Positions 18,701 to 26,702 of a DNA stretch of 64,000 nt are shown piece after piece. Every line of letters begins with the position of its first letter. Positions within the stretch are counted from its first letter, which is position 1. Position numbers and translations under genes: made by a program. Below the pieces are notes generated by a model. It did not search any database. It saw only the letters and a program-made list of their open reading frames with translations, and was not told the DNA's origin. The DNA is taken from assembly GCF_041227145.1 (NCBI RefSeq), contig NZ_JBGFSP010000003.1:1364001-1428000 (forward strand), written 5' to 3'. The DNA comes from Bacteroides sp. AN502(2024) (GTDB taxonomy: Bacteria > Bacteroidota > Bacteroidia > Bacteroidales > Bacteroidaceae).

Positions 18701-19752
18701 ATCCACAAATTTCCTCTGCTATCCTCTGTCATCTTTCCCACAACAGGAAAACTCAAACAATCTTCCTGCAAGGGCTCGGCATAGTAAAAATGATTGCTAA
18801 ACTTACTGGGATTAAAGACATTTACACCTCCATAATAAGTTCCTACCCAAATATTGCCTTGCATATCCTTATGAAGAGACAAAACCGAATGATGACTCAA
18901 TGTATTCGGAGAATCACCATAACGTGTATAATGATCCCACTCGCCCGTTACAGCATCATAACAGTCAAGCCCACGAAAAGTACCTATCCAAATATGGTTG
19001 AAATCGTCTTCCAAGACACATCGGATCTGATTATCTGACAATTTATTTTCACTTGAAGAACTCGTATAATGTGTCACTTCCCTATTTGCCGAGATCCTGT
19101 ACAATCCATTCCAAGTACCCACCCAAATGTTACCGGCTTTGTCGCCCGAAATACATTGACAACCTTTATTAAACGGAACTAAGGTCTTCTGCTGATCCGG
19201 ATTTTTCCGCGAAACGGCCACCAGATGGTTAGTAGCCACCCATATCCAGTCGTCATCAACATATATCATTCCTCCCGCTCCCAATCCTTCCTGCAATTGA
19301 GTGACAAAAGTCAAATCCGAATTCTCCGCCGTATAATAATAGATGCCGGATTTGCAACTCACCCACAAGGTATCATTTTTGCAGAAAAGGTCTCTCACAT
19401 CATTCCGGCGCAGACAAGTAAACCGTTCCTTGTAGAGTTCAAATTTTATCAAATCATTTCCCGAACGTATATATATCCTCCCGTTCCCGTCTCCACAAAG
19501 TTTATTGATTTCATTATTCGTCAAACCATCATTTCCTTGTGAAGGACGGAATATTTTTACGTCCTTACCATTATATCTGTTTAGTCCCTCCGATGTCCCC
19601 AGCCACACTGCTCCCAGTTCATCCTGATAGATGGAAAAAATACAAACCTGAGACAATCCATCGGAAACTCCCAGATGTTTAAAATAGTGATTTTTAGCAT
19701 CTATCATCACAAAACCTAAAATACTCAAGAGAAAGATGATATTTCTTTTCAT
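15709..19752 (-). CDS. Hybrid two-component system regulator (HTCS)
   Basis: The chosen start (ATG 19752) gives 1347 residues with a signal peptide. It has a 14-blade-type Reg_prop propeller (about 20-680, repeats such as NIWVGTYYGGVNVFNPS), a Y_Y_Y domain (about 690-755), one membrane helix (about 770-790), HisKA with phospho-acceptor His829 in SHEFRTP, HATPase (LSNAFKYTP near 944, GTGIGLALAKG), a receiver domain with Asp1144 (LIISDVMMPE), and an AraC-type DNA-binding end. It senses a glycan fragment in the periplasm and activates PUL genes. All catalytic residues are present. Its target may be the operon to its left or the PUL from which the beta-helix remnant came. Confidence 0.96.
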   Translation of the reverse strand: MKRNIIFLLSILGFVMIDAKNHYFKHLGVSDGLSQVCIFSIYQDELGAVWLGTSEGLNRYNGKDVKIFRPSQGNDGLTNNEINKLCGDGNGRIYIRSGNDLIKFELYKERFTCLRRNDVRDLFCKNDTLWVSCKSGIYYYTAENSDLTFVTQLQEGLGAGGMIYVDDDWIWVATNHLVAVSRKNPDQQKTLVPFNKGCQCISGDKAGNIWVGTWNGLYRISANREVTHYTSSSSENKLSDNQIRCVLEDDFNHIWIGTFRGLDCYDAVTGEWDHYTRYGDSPNTLSHHSVLSLHKDMQGNIWVGTYYGGVNVFNPSKFSNHFYYAEPLQEDCLSFPVVGKMTEDSRGNLWICTEGGGLNYYNTSTGAFARYQHREGDMSSVGSNNLKSIFYRKENGRLYVGTHLGGLFILDTKSNKGHTIHHIKGDSTSLPHEIVNDIQEYKDGLALLTQGGPVFMDPVTEKFSPLSDDMHIRKLVSKEYAFETFLIDRRQRMWLALATGGVICVDLPSSKVTEYAMDANNPSAIGRFKVVHIFEDSKGDIYFCTIGSGVFEYQEKERSFKSYSTFNQCLPSDYCYYICESVEERRLFILHGKGLSIFNSEKGEVENTYHLFDQTYSQGSALYLDKNGTLFISGTNGLALFQRQSLHALPSRYLLNFDKLFIFNDEICPNDPSGILTDILAKTSDIYLNYKQNNITVEFASFNYNNNRNRVFEYCLEGFDKVWTQTSGTTITYTNLPPGDYTLKARPLVGKEDPNEEICLNIHVSAPFYATSWAYLFYFLCLLALMVAFTRFKTRQAALKSSLEFERKEKERIEELNQAKLRFFTNISHEFRTPLTLILGQIEVLMQMDLSTTVYNRILRIYKNAWHMRNLISELLDFRKQEQGYLKLKVEEQNLVAFTRQIYMCFYEYAQKKEITYRFDSVEDTIAVWFDSNQLQKVIFNLLSNAFKYTPNKGSITVEVRKIASQAVVSVCDTGVGIPVEHISKIFERFYQTDNSSSSFTLGTGIGLALAKGIMNMHHGKIEVESAVGKGAKFTLSLPLGSRHFSDEEIAATEGRESVIVSEAAPVLPFEQMVEVEGKEEKMVAQEDAKDEDKPVILLVDDNEELLSMLQEVFLPMYQVYIAHNGREGLEMARQIQPDLIISDVMMPEISGKELCYKIKTNVELSHISVILLTALTSVEYIVEGLMFGADDYVTKPFNVKVLLARCNNLIRNKKRLMAHYTGKTVTESPVPEVVNERDKELLAKCVSIIKENFENQDFDVTALASALCMGRSKLYMQFKQVTGLTPNEFILKVKLDEAMFLLNNHPELNISEISIRLGFSSPRYFSKSFKAFFGIAPQAVRSKKGE

Positions 19753-19778
19753 GCACCACATAATTATATTACTAGCTA

Positions 19779-19786
19779 CAAAAATA
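19779..19786 (-). promoter_or_regulatory. Candidate -7 box for the HTCS gene
   Basis: The minus strand reads TATTTTTG, matching TAnnTTTG, 27 bases upstream of the HTCS ATG. A TTG occurs 24 bases further upstream, longer than the usual spacer. Confidence 0.4.
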
Positions 19787-19830
19787 GCTAATAATACTGA
19801 ATTATTATTTCAATACATCGTCTTTTTATA

Positions 19831-22374
19831 TCATTTGTTTCCATCTCCTTCGCCGCCCCCTTTCACATCGTCATTGTCGATACTTCGTGCGGTTTTCTTC
19901 ACACTGGCTTTCAACTCCCCGAACCGATAGCTGACACTAAAGCCAAAATTCCGGTTCGGGTACTTGTTCGAACTTTTCGAGATAAAGTTCACCCCTTCCG
20001 TGTGATTATTGTACGTCCTGTATTTCTCTACGATATTGCTACAATAAATATTCAAAGAAAGCCGTTCTTCTTTCAGGAAAGAGCGGCTCAATCCCAAACT
20101 GTAATAATTATATCCTGACCCTCTTCCCTGCAAACTGATACGCGGCGTACTCCCCCCTCCGTTCAAGCTCAAACGAATTTTTCCCGGTAAGGTTTGCTGA
20201 ATTCCTCCATACGCAGAAGCATTCCACCCATAATTATGCAACTCTTGGGCAGGACTCCGCAAATCACTATAATTTCCACGCCCATTAATATAAATCCTCG
20301 TTTTAGGAGAAGCATTCCAGTTCAAATAAAAGTTCAATCCTGTTTCCCGGCTTTTACCAATATTATCATACGTGCTATACAAAGCCCCATAAGGAGCTTT
20401 ATGACCACCTTCGAATATTTCTCCGCCTCTATCAGCAATCAGGCGGCTGACTCTTTCGATTCCATTGTTATTGAAAGAATGGCGCAAAGAGAGATTGATG
20501 TTGAACCTAGCCGTAAAACTGCTGTAGGACAAATCAAACGAATGACTCTTCTCACTCTTCAGGTTCGGGTTTCCCTGATTAATGAACATCGGATTCTGAT
20601 TATTGAAATAAGGATTCAAGTTCCAAATGCCCGGACGCCAGATACGCATATTATATCCACCGAGGAGGTTCTGCGTCTCACCTAGTTTTATTCCTAAGGA
20701 GATGGAAGGAACCAAATCACTGAAATTCGAATAAAAGTTTTCACCCGGACCGACCAGATACTTCACCTCTTGTATGGTTTGCTCATAACGCAATCCCGGT
20801 TTAAAAGTAAATCCCTTGTATTTCAGCGTATATCCGGCATAAGCGGAGATGATATGATTCAAATGACGGTACTCGCTGCTACGATTTTCATTATATGCAT
20901 AGTTGTCATCTGCTCCCTCGGCTTCATAAAATCGATTATCACTGGAGTTACGTCGGAAAATATACTTGGCACCGGTTTCAATCGTATGCAGTTTTCCAAT
21001 CGGAGTAATATAGTCCACCTGGAAAGTCTGTTCCATCATATTGGTCTTTCCGTCCGAATGGAAATTCTTCAATGACAATTCTTTGATGATATCCTGTTTA
21101 TTCTCATCAGGCTCGATATCCAGATAAGTATTGTATGAATCATTCGTTTGAGGTTGGGTATTGATTTTATACGAAAGGGTAATCATCCGCTCTTTGTTCT
21201 TCCGGGAAGTACGCTGATAGTCTATATTCCCGTTGATAGAATACCATGACCCTTTTCCATGATTATCCGTTCTGTAACGGTACGCAAAATTCCGGCGATC
21301 AGCTCCGTGCATAATCGTATTTCCGTCACTGTTATTCTTATCACTATCACCATACATACCGAAAGCCATCGTCAGCAGCCTCAACGTATCAATCTCGTAA
21401 CTGGCTTCCAAATTGCCATGCTGGAAATTTCCTTTCGACTTGGAGCTACTCTCCGATTCCAGGTTTTTCTCATTCTCCTGACCCGGTTCATAATTTTCGC
21501 GGTAACTGTCGGAATAGCTCCTCGGACTATTATTATAATTGTAGTTGTAGTTGACAGAAACAGTCAGCTTGCCCTGTTTCACCATCGCGTAAGTACCGGC
21601 ACCAACACCATTGTTGTCGGCATTTCCCCTGAAAGTAGCCGTGTAGCCTTCAAATCCGGAACCTATGGTGACAATATTCAGAATACCTCCTACACCTTCC
21701 GCATCATATTTAGCTCCCGGAGCAGTAATCACCTCAATATATTTAATTGTGTTTGCCGGCATACTTTTCAGCACTTCCTTCGGGTTATTACTCATCATAT
21801 TATTGGGCTTTCCATTCACATGTATCTTGAAGCTGCTACTGCCGTTCACCTGTACGTTGTCTTCTCCGTCCACCGTCACCAAAGGCACTTTCCGAAGCAT
21901 CTCCAATATGCTGTTCGATTTTGAGTCGGGATCATCTTCAATATTATATTCAATCTTATCCACCTCTACCTTTACCAAAGGTTTTTGTGCGACTACCTCC
22001 ACTCCTTTCAATACGTTATTGGCCTCTGAAGAGACCATCGTACCCAAGTCAACCTCCTTCACAGACGGTTTCAGAGTAAATTCCTTTACTATCGGTGATT
22101 TACCAATGGAAGAAATGGTGATTATATAACTGCCCGCAGCCACATTCAGTTTTTCTTGAAACCTACCATTCGCCCCAGTCACTGCCATCTTTACCACTTT
22201 ATCCGGCGTATTTTTGGGAGTAATCTTAATCGTGGCATACGGTTCTCCTTCCTGTGTTAAAGAGTCAACGAGTACTCCTTTCACAGTATAAGAGAGAGCT
22301 GTGGATTTTTGTGCCCACCCCATTGCAGATGCAACAAACACGAACAGCAATAGTAATAACAGTCTGTGTCTCAT
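19831..22374 (-). CDS. TonB-dependent receptor, outer membrane beta-barrel (OMP_b-brl_3 type)
   Basis: The 847-residue protein has a signal peptide, a carboxypeptidase-regulatory-like domain (about 27-105, VKGVLVDSLTQEGEPYATI), a TonB plug (about 120-225) and a long barrel ending in FGFSVSYRFGELK. It lacks the SusC signature and has no SusD next to it, so it belongs to the smaller receptor class. Its ligand is unknown; peptides, metal chelates and glycans are all possible. It sits 78 bases upstream of the HTCS gene in the same direction, which may have its own promoter. It ends in an unusual Gly/Asp-rich tail (VKGGGEGDGNK) beyond the last strand. Confidence 0.85.
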   Translation of the reverse strand: MRHRLLLLLLFVFVASAMGWAQKSTALSYTVKGVLVDSLTQEGEPYATIKITPKNTPDKVVKMAVTGANGRFQEKLNVAAGSYIITISSIGKSPIVKEFTLKPSVKEVDLGTMVSSEANNVLKGVEVVAQKPLVKVEVDKIEYNIEDDPDSKSNSILEMLRKVPLVTVDGEDNVQVNGSSSFKIHVNGKPNNMMSNNPKEVLKSMPANTIKYIEVITAPGAKYDAEGVGGILNIVTIGSGFEGYTATFRGNADNNGVGAGTYAMVKQGKLTVSVNYNYNYNNSPRSYSDSYRENYEPGQENEKNLESESSSKSKGNFQHGNLEASYEIDTLRLLTMAFGMYGDSDKNNSDGNTIMHGADRRNFAYRYRTDNHGKGSWYSINGNIDYQRTSRKNKERMITLSYKINTQPQTNDSYNTYLDIEPDENKQDIIKELSLKNFHSDGKTNMMEQTFQVDYITPIGKLHTIETGAKYIFRRNSSDNRFYEAEGADDNYAYNENRSSEYRHLNHIISAYAGYTLKYKGFTFKPGLRYEQTIQEVKYLVGPGENFYSNFSDLVPSISLGIKLGETQNLLGGYNMRIWRPGIWNLNPYFNNQNPMFINQGNPNLKSEKSHSFDLSYSSFTARFNINLSLRHSFNNNGIERVSRLIADRGGEIFEGGHKAPYGALYSTYDNIGKSRETGLNFYLNWNASPKTRIYINGRGNYSDLRSPAQELHNYGWNASAYGGIQQTLPGKIRLSLNGGGSTPRISLQGRGSGYNYYSLGLSRSFLKEERLSLNIYCSNIVEKYRTYNNHTEGVNFISKSSNKYPNRNFGFSVSYRFGELKASVKKTARSIDNDDVKGGGEGDGNK

Positions 22375-22440
22375 AACTGGAAATATTTAGTTTATGCTTA
22401 TTAGATACCGGACATTCAAAAATTCTGCAAGATTAAAAGG

Positions 22441-22448
22441 CAAAAGTA
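22441..22448 (-). promoter_or_regulatory. Candidate -7 box for the TonB receptor
   Basis: The minus strand reads TACTTTTG, matching TAnnTTTG, about 66 bases upstream of the receptor ATG at 22374. No convincing -33 element was found. Confidence 0.4.
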
Positions 22449-22611
22449 GTTAGTTTATCAACGTTTACGATTTTTTCGGAGTTAAGAATATGAAACGAAT
22501 GGATAAAAAATCTTATGACACAGTATATTTCCGGTATATCTCCTGCATATTTAAACATTTCCGCTCAGGGGTATCAATATTCCTTTGCTATGCCCAAATA
22601 CATTGAGCCAA

Positions 22612-22796
22612 AGAATAGCATTTGAAGGTCGTTTGAACGGAGCAAGGCTACTGTATATGAACTGATTTTTGGACTGGCATTTGGTGGGAGTGCACAACCA
22701 CGTGTAGGCATAGGTGGAGGTGGTTCCACATCTAAATTATCGTGGAGAGACAAAGATAAGTATCCCAAGAAACAAACGAACATAAAACGACATTAA
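22612..22796 (+). pseudogene. Decayed 3' end of an unidentified gene (mobilisation-protein-like Gly-rich tail)
   Basis: From 22641 to the TAA at 22794-22796 the plus strand reads as a protein C-terminus: TVYELIFGLAFGGSAQPRV, then GIGGGGSTSKLSWRDKDK. Just upstream another frame reads RIAFEGRLNGA, so the frame is broken near 22640, and a stop lies immediately before the tail. No start codon belongs to it. Similar Gly-rich tails end Bacteroides mobilisation/relaxase proteins as I recall them, but I cannot confirm this. It looks like the footprint of a mobile element at the left edge of the RecQ/DprA island. Confidence 0.45.
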
Positions 22797-22987
22797 TAGC
22801 CTAAAATCTGTTGATTTTTGAGTCAAAGTCCCTGTTTTTCATTCTTTTATCGCATATTTTTGTCCATTTATGCAAGGATCTGCAATTCTTTTTATACCTT
22901 CGTAGTCGGAATTTGACAAATCTTTCAGAGAAAAGTCTGTCTTAATAATTACAACCTTTGACGATAACAGTGGAAGAAAAGGAATTT

Positions 22988-25291
22988 ATGTCTTCAAAAG
23001 CTGACGCTTCATCGTATAATAGGCGATCGATAGGCACTGGTGCAACGTGTCAAAGTGCAGGATCATATAAAAACATTAATATGACAAGAAGTGAAGCAGA
23101 AATTAAACTAAATAAAATATTTGGCATAGGGCATTTCTATGACGAACAATGGAGGGCGATAGAACGTATACTAAAAGGAGAACGCATTCTCATGATTGAA
23201 CGAACGGGATTTGGGAAATCATTGTGTTATCAATTTCCTGCAACTCAATTTTCTGGTATTACAGTTGTTTTTTCTCCCTTGATTGCACTTATGCGCGACC
23301 AAGTACGTAATCTTAATCAACGAGGCATTCCCGCTGCGTATATTAATTCAGAACAATCACCGGAAGACAATACACATGCCATTCACATGGCATTAAATAA
23401 TAAAATAAAGATTCTATACATAGCTCCAGAGAGACAAGAGAACAAAGAGTGGTTGGATGCAACAAAAAAAATGGACCTGTCAATGGTCGTTATAGATGAA
23501 GCGCATACAATTTCAACTTGGGGGCATGATTTCCGACCTGCCTTTAGAAGAATTATAGAACTCGTAAAACTATTACCAGTATCTCTTCCTGTATTGGCAA
23601 CCACTGCAACAGCAACCAAAAGAGTACAAAGGGATATAGAAAAACAAATAGGAGGTCATCTTACAACTATAAGGGGCAATCTTATTAGAGAAAATCTTTA
23701 TTTACAAGTTATAAAGGTTAAATCAGAAGAGGAAAAATTGATTTGGCTTGCTGCGAATCTGAATGACATTTCGGGAACTGGATTAATTTATACAGGTACA
23801 AGAGTTGATACTGAGATATATTCCAAATGGCTTCAATATGTAGGAATAAATGCCATCGACTATAATGCAGGCTTTGATGCAGCAACTCGTAAAGATATCG
23901 AAAACGGATTGATGAACAACAAGTGGAAATGTGTAGTTTCCACAAATGCTTTAGGCATGGGGATTGACAAGCCAGATATTCGCTTCATTATACATACACA
24001 AATACCATCGTCTCCAATTCATTACTACCAAGAAATAGGAAGAGCTGGCAGGGATGGTAAACCTACAAGAATAATATTATTCTACAACGAGAGCAAAGAT
24101 TCCAGAACGAATTATGCTACAGATTACCAGCTGCCTTTATCATTTATAGAAAACGCACGTCCTTCTGTAAGCAAATATTACAACGTTATAGAATTAGTGA
24201 AGGATGAGCCTCTTTCTGAACGGGAAATTTTAAAAAGAGCCAACCTTAAACAAAATCAAATTAGAGTTATTAAGTCCGATTTGATAGATCAAGGTATAAT
24301 TAAAGATGTATTGTATGGAAAGTCCAAGAAATATGAGTACCAATATAATGCAAAAGAATTAGACACGTCGAATTTTAAGGAATTACGTGAGGCCAAAATA
24401 AAAGATTTAGACTCTATGGTAAAGTATGTTTATACCAATGAGCCAAGAATGAAATATTTGTGCGATTTTCTTGATAATGAAGTAAAATGCAATTATTCAA
24501 ACTGTGACAATACTAATATGCCTCAACTGAGCGTAGAACCGGATTTTAGTTTATTGTCTAAGTTGGAAGAATACAGAGAAACTTATTTCCCCGAATTGGA
24601 TTTGGCCGTATTCACCTACAAGCCCCAAACTGGATATAGAATGAGGATGCCAAAGCCTAACTATATCGAAATCTATAAAGATAACAATGTTTTTGTTTCT
24701 TTTGAAACAGATCGTATTGACCTTGGCATTTTTTCTAAAGAAGATAAAGCCATCGTACATGACATCATTGAAAAGCATGTATGTTCTGCTTCTAAACTCA
24801 CAAACGGATATGCTGCTTCATATTATGGAGTTTCAAATGTTGGAACAGCGTTACATCGTTCAAAATATGAGAATGGAGGCGATTTCCCCAACTTCTTACT
24901 TAAAAAGGTCTTGTCTCTTTTGGGAAAGAAATACAGAGGAATAAAATTTGATATCGTATTATATGTTCCTCCAACACGATCAGGGGACTTGGTAAAGAAT
25001 TTTGCAGAGAAAATAGCACATACAATAAAAGTACCCATTTCACATGATTTAGTGAAAACAAGACAAACTGACGAACAGAAGATTTTTCAAAATTCATACA
25101 GTAAACAAGACAATGTTAAAGATGCCTTTACTATAAAAAACAGTATAGTTAAAGGAAAAACAATCCTTTTAGTTGATGATATATATGATAGTGGGGCTAC
25201 ACTTAAAGAAATAGGAAATACATTAACTAATTGTGGAGCTAAATGGATTGTACCAGTAGTAATAGCAAAGACAGTAGGAGGAGCATTATGA
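22988..25291 (+). CDS. RecQ-family helicase fused to a ComF-like phosphoribosyltransferase
   Basis: Numbering from a TTG at 22958, the helicase core is complete: TGFGKS Walker A (83-88), DEAH (180-183) in VVIDEAHTISTWGHDFRP, TATATK, and the motif V/VI block NALGMGIDKPDIRF...QEIGRAGRDG. A winged helix follows. The RecQ zinc site is degenerate; CNYSNCDNT keeps two of the four usual Cys. Residues about 600-777 are a type I phosphoribosyltransferase with PRPP loop LLVDDIYDSGATL (Asp740-741). ATG 22988 is preferred; TTG 22958 and ATG 23081 are alternatives. It overlaps the DprA-like gene by 4 bases. A defence role is inferred from this pairing. The region is noticeably more AT-rich than the PUL. 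Confidence 0.88.
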   Translation: MSSKADASSYNRRSIGTGATCQSAGSYKNINMTRSEAEIKLNKIFGIGHFYDEQWRAIERILKGERILMIERTGFGKSLCYQFPATQFSGITVVFSPLIALMRDQVRNLNQRGIPAAYINSEQSPEDNTHAIHMALNNKIKILYIAPERQENKEWLDATKKMDLSMVVIDEAHTISTWGHDFRPAFRRIIELVKLLPVSLPVLATTATATKRVQRDIEKQIGGHLTTIRGNLIRENLYLQVIKVKSEEEKLIWLAANLNDISGTGLIYTGTRVDTEIYSKWLQYVGINAIDYNAGFDAATRKDIENGLMNNKWKCVVSTNALGMGIDKPDIRFIIHTQIPSSPIHYYQEIGRAGRDGKPTRIILFYNESKDSRTNYATDYQLPLSFIENARPSVSKYYNVIELVKDEPLSEREILKRANLKQNQIRVIKSDLIDQGIIKDVLYGKSKKYEYQYNAKELDTSNFKELREAKIKDLDSMVKYVYTNEPRMKYLCDFLDNEVKCNYSNCDNTNMPQLSVEPDFSLLSKLEEYRETYFPELDLAVFTYKPQTGYRMRMPKPNYIEIYKDNNVFVSFETDRIDLGIFSKEDKAIVHDIIEKHVCSASKLTNGYAASYYGVSNVGTALHRSKYENGGDFPNFLLKKVLSLLGKKYRGIKFDIVLYVPPTRSGDLVKNFAEKIAHTIKVPISHDLVKTRQTDEQKIFQNSYSKQDNVKDAFTIKNSIVKGKTILLVDDIYDSGATLKEIGNTLTNCGAKWIVPVVIAKTVGGAL

Positions 25292-26400
25292 CAAATCAAG
25301 AATTGACATATTGGGTTACGTTGGCATTAATGCCCAAAATATGGACAAAAAGGAAAAATGAAATTTATGTAAATTGTTTTAATCACAATCCTAAAATTTC
25401 CATAATAGAATTGTTTGAGGAACCTTCGTATTGGGATGAATTAGGATTAAATGATTCTGAAAAGGAGCTATTCAAGGCGACTTATAGCCAATTGGCTAAT
25501 AACTCATTTTTAGTAGAAGATATGTTGTCTCAAGGTTATGACATTATTCCACTACATAGCGATAGCTATCCTGCAATTCTTAAGAAAAATCTTAAGATAG
25601 CAGCTCCAACTGTTATTTTCACCAAAGGCAATAAGAATATCTTTAGAGAGCATTCTATAGCTATTGTAGGTTCAAGGAAAGCAGATGAAATATCACTTAA
25701 GTTTACGGACAATGTGGCAAAAAAAGCTTCTTCTGAAAACAAAATTGTAGTCAGTGGCTTTGCAAAAGGAGTTGACAAACAGGCTCTTGATTCTGCATTA
25801 GAGAATGGTGGCAAAAGCATTATAGTCTTGCCTCAGGGAATAATGACCTTCTCGTCAGGATTTAGACAGTACTATAAGGAAATAACACAGGGACGTGTAT
25901 TAGTTATGAGCACATTTGCACCGCAGGCACCATGGAGAAAGGAATTAGCTATGGCAAGAAATCCAATTATCTATGGTATGGCATCAGATATCTTTGTTGC
26001 CCAAAGTGCAAACAATGGAGGTACTTGGTCTGGAGTTATTGACGGACTGAGAAAAAAAAGGAGTATTTATGTAAGATGTCCAGAAACAAATGAAGCGAAT
26101 GCTAACTCAGAACTCATAAAAAAAGGATCCATACCTGTAGACATACATGGCGACATATGCAAGTACGTAATGGATGAATTAGAAGAGGACAAACAAGATG
26201 AAATCATTAAAGCCAAGATAATATCTATATTGTCAGCTGGACCTGTTTCATTAAAAAATATCCTTTTGAAATTAAAACTTGAATGGAGTGATTATAAAAT
26301 GAAGAAATATTTGGAAATGCAGCAGGGGATTGAGAAATGCAAGATCAAAAATAGAGTATATTATAGCTTAAAATGTGGTCAAATGTCTCTTTTTGAATAA
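25288..26400 (+). CDS. DprA/Smf-like (SLOG superfamily) protein coupled to the RecQ-PRTase
   Basis: The start ATG 25288 overlaps the upstream stop (ATGA) and has AGGAGG about 8 bases before it, so translation is coupled; this gives 370 residues. The Rossmann core shows the DprA signatures SIAIVGSRKADE, VVSGFAKGVDKQALDSALE, IIVLPQGI and RNPIIYGMASDIFVAQS. A C-terminal winged helix (about 310-365) follows. Housekeeping DprA loads RecA on single-stranded DNA during transformation. Here, coupled to a phosphoribosyltransferase, it more likely acts as the antitoxin or sensor of a ShosTA-like anti-phage module. It is not beside topA or competence genes, which argues against the housekeeping copy. 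Confidence 0.85.
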   Translation: MTNQELTYWVTLALMPKIWTKRKNEIYVNCFNHNPKISIIELFEEPSYWDELGLNDSEKELFKATYSQLANNSFLVEDMLSQGYDIIPLHSDSYPAILKKNLKIAAPTVIFTKGNKNIFREHSIAIVGSRKADEISLKFTDNVAKKASSENKIVVSGFAKGVDKQALDSALENGGKSIIVLPQGIMTFSSGFRQYYKEITQGRVLVMSTFAPQAPWRKELAMARNPIIYGMASDIFVAQSANNGGTWSGVIDGLRKKRSIYVRCPETNEANANSELIKKGSIPVDIHGDICKYVMDELEEDKQDEIIKAKIISILSAGPVSLKNILLKLKLEWSDYKMKKYLEMQQGIEKCKIKNRVYYSLKCGQMSLFE

Positions 26401-26702
26401 GCAAGAACAGGATCTATCTTAGCTGTACTCTCAGATTTTATAATGACACCGAGTTCACAAGTAATGTATTGATGTCGCTTCATAAAGTGATGAACTTTGT
26501 AAAATCAAACACAAAGGGTAATTTTCCAATGTATATTCGGCAAGCTCTCTCATACATAAAAACGAAAATCCTCTTTCATCCTATCACCGTCTTCCTGAAA
26601 CGCCCTATTCATCGTATTTACAGAGCGGTGATAGGTTGTTACTAACCTATCACCTCATCTATCACCTATCACCGCCTAATTTTTGAAGGTTATGGACAAA
26701 GG
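26401..26702. other. Gap between the DprA-like gene and the IS4 element
   Basis: This 302-base stretch has no credible gene. Its right half is the inverted iteron block described separately, and its last nine bases (GGACAAAGG, 26694-26702) are the left target duplication of the IS4 element. No terminator is obvious after the DprA-like stop. Confidence 0.5.
26570..26675 (-). repeat. Left copy of the inverted GGTGATAGGT iteron block
   Basis: Read on the minus strand, this roughly 105-base block matches 31983-32095 on the plus strand at about 85% identity. Both share several GGTGATAGGT decamers, a hairpin (GGTGATAGGTT / AACCTATCACC) and the conserved stretch GTAAATACGATGAATA. It is in opposite orientation to the copy behind the VirE-like gene and lies beside the IS4 left end. 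Confidence 0.8.

Larger units (their letters stand above)
22375..22987. other. Boundary between the PUL region and accessory DNA
   Basis: This 613-base gap holds the leftward receptor promoter, a decayed coding remnant (22612-22796) and the leader of the RecQ operon. A weak -7-like box (TACCTTCG, 22895-22902, one mismatch) lies 86 bases before the RecQ ATG at 22988. No other gene is seen. Confidence 0.5.

Noticed and set aside
21259..21924. 221-codon plus-strand frame
   Set aside because: It is antisense to the TonB receptor gene and has no protein-like features.
25243..25287. Upstream start for the DprA-like gene
   Set aside because: It would overlap the PRTase coding end by 45 bases, while ATG 25288 has AGGAGG and a typical ATGA overlap.
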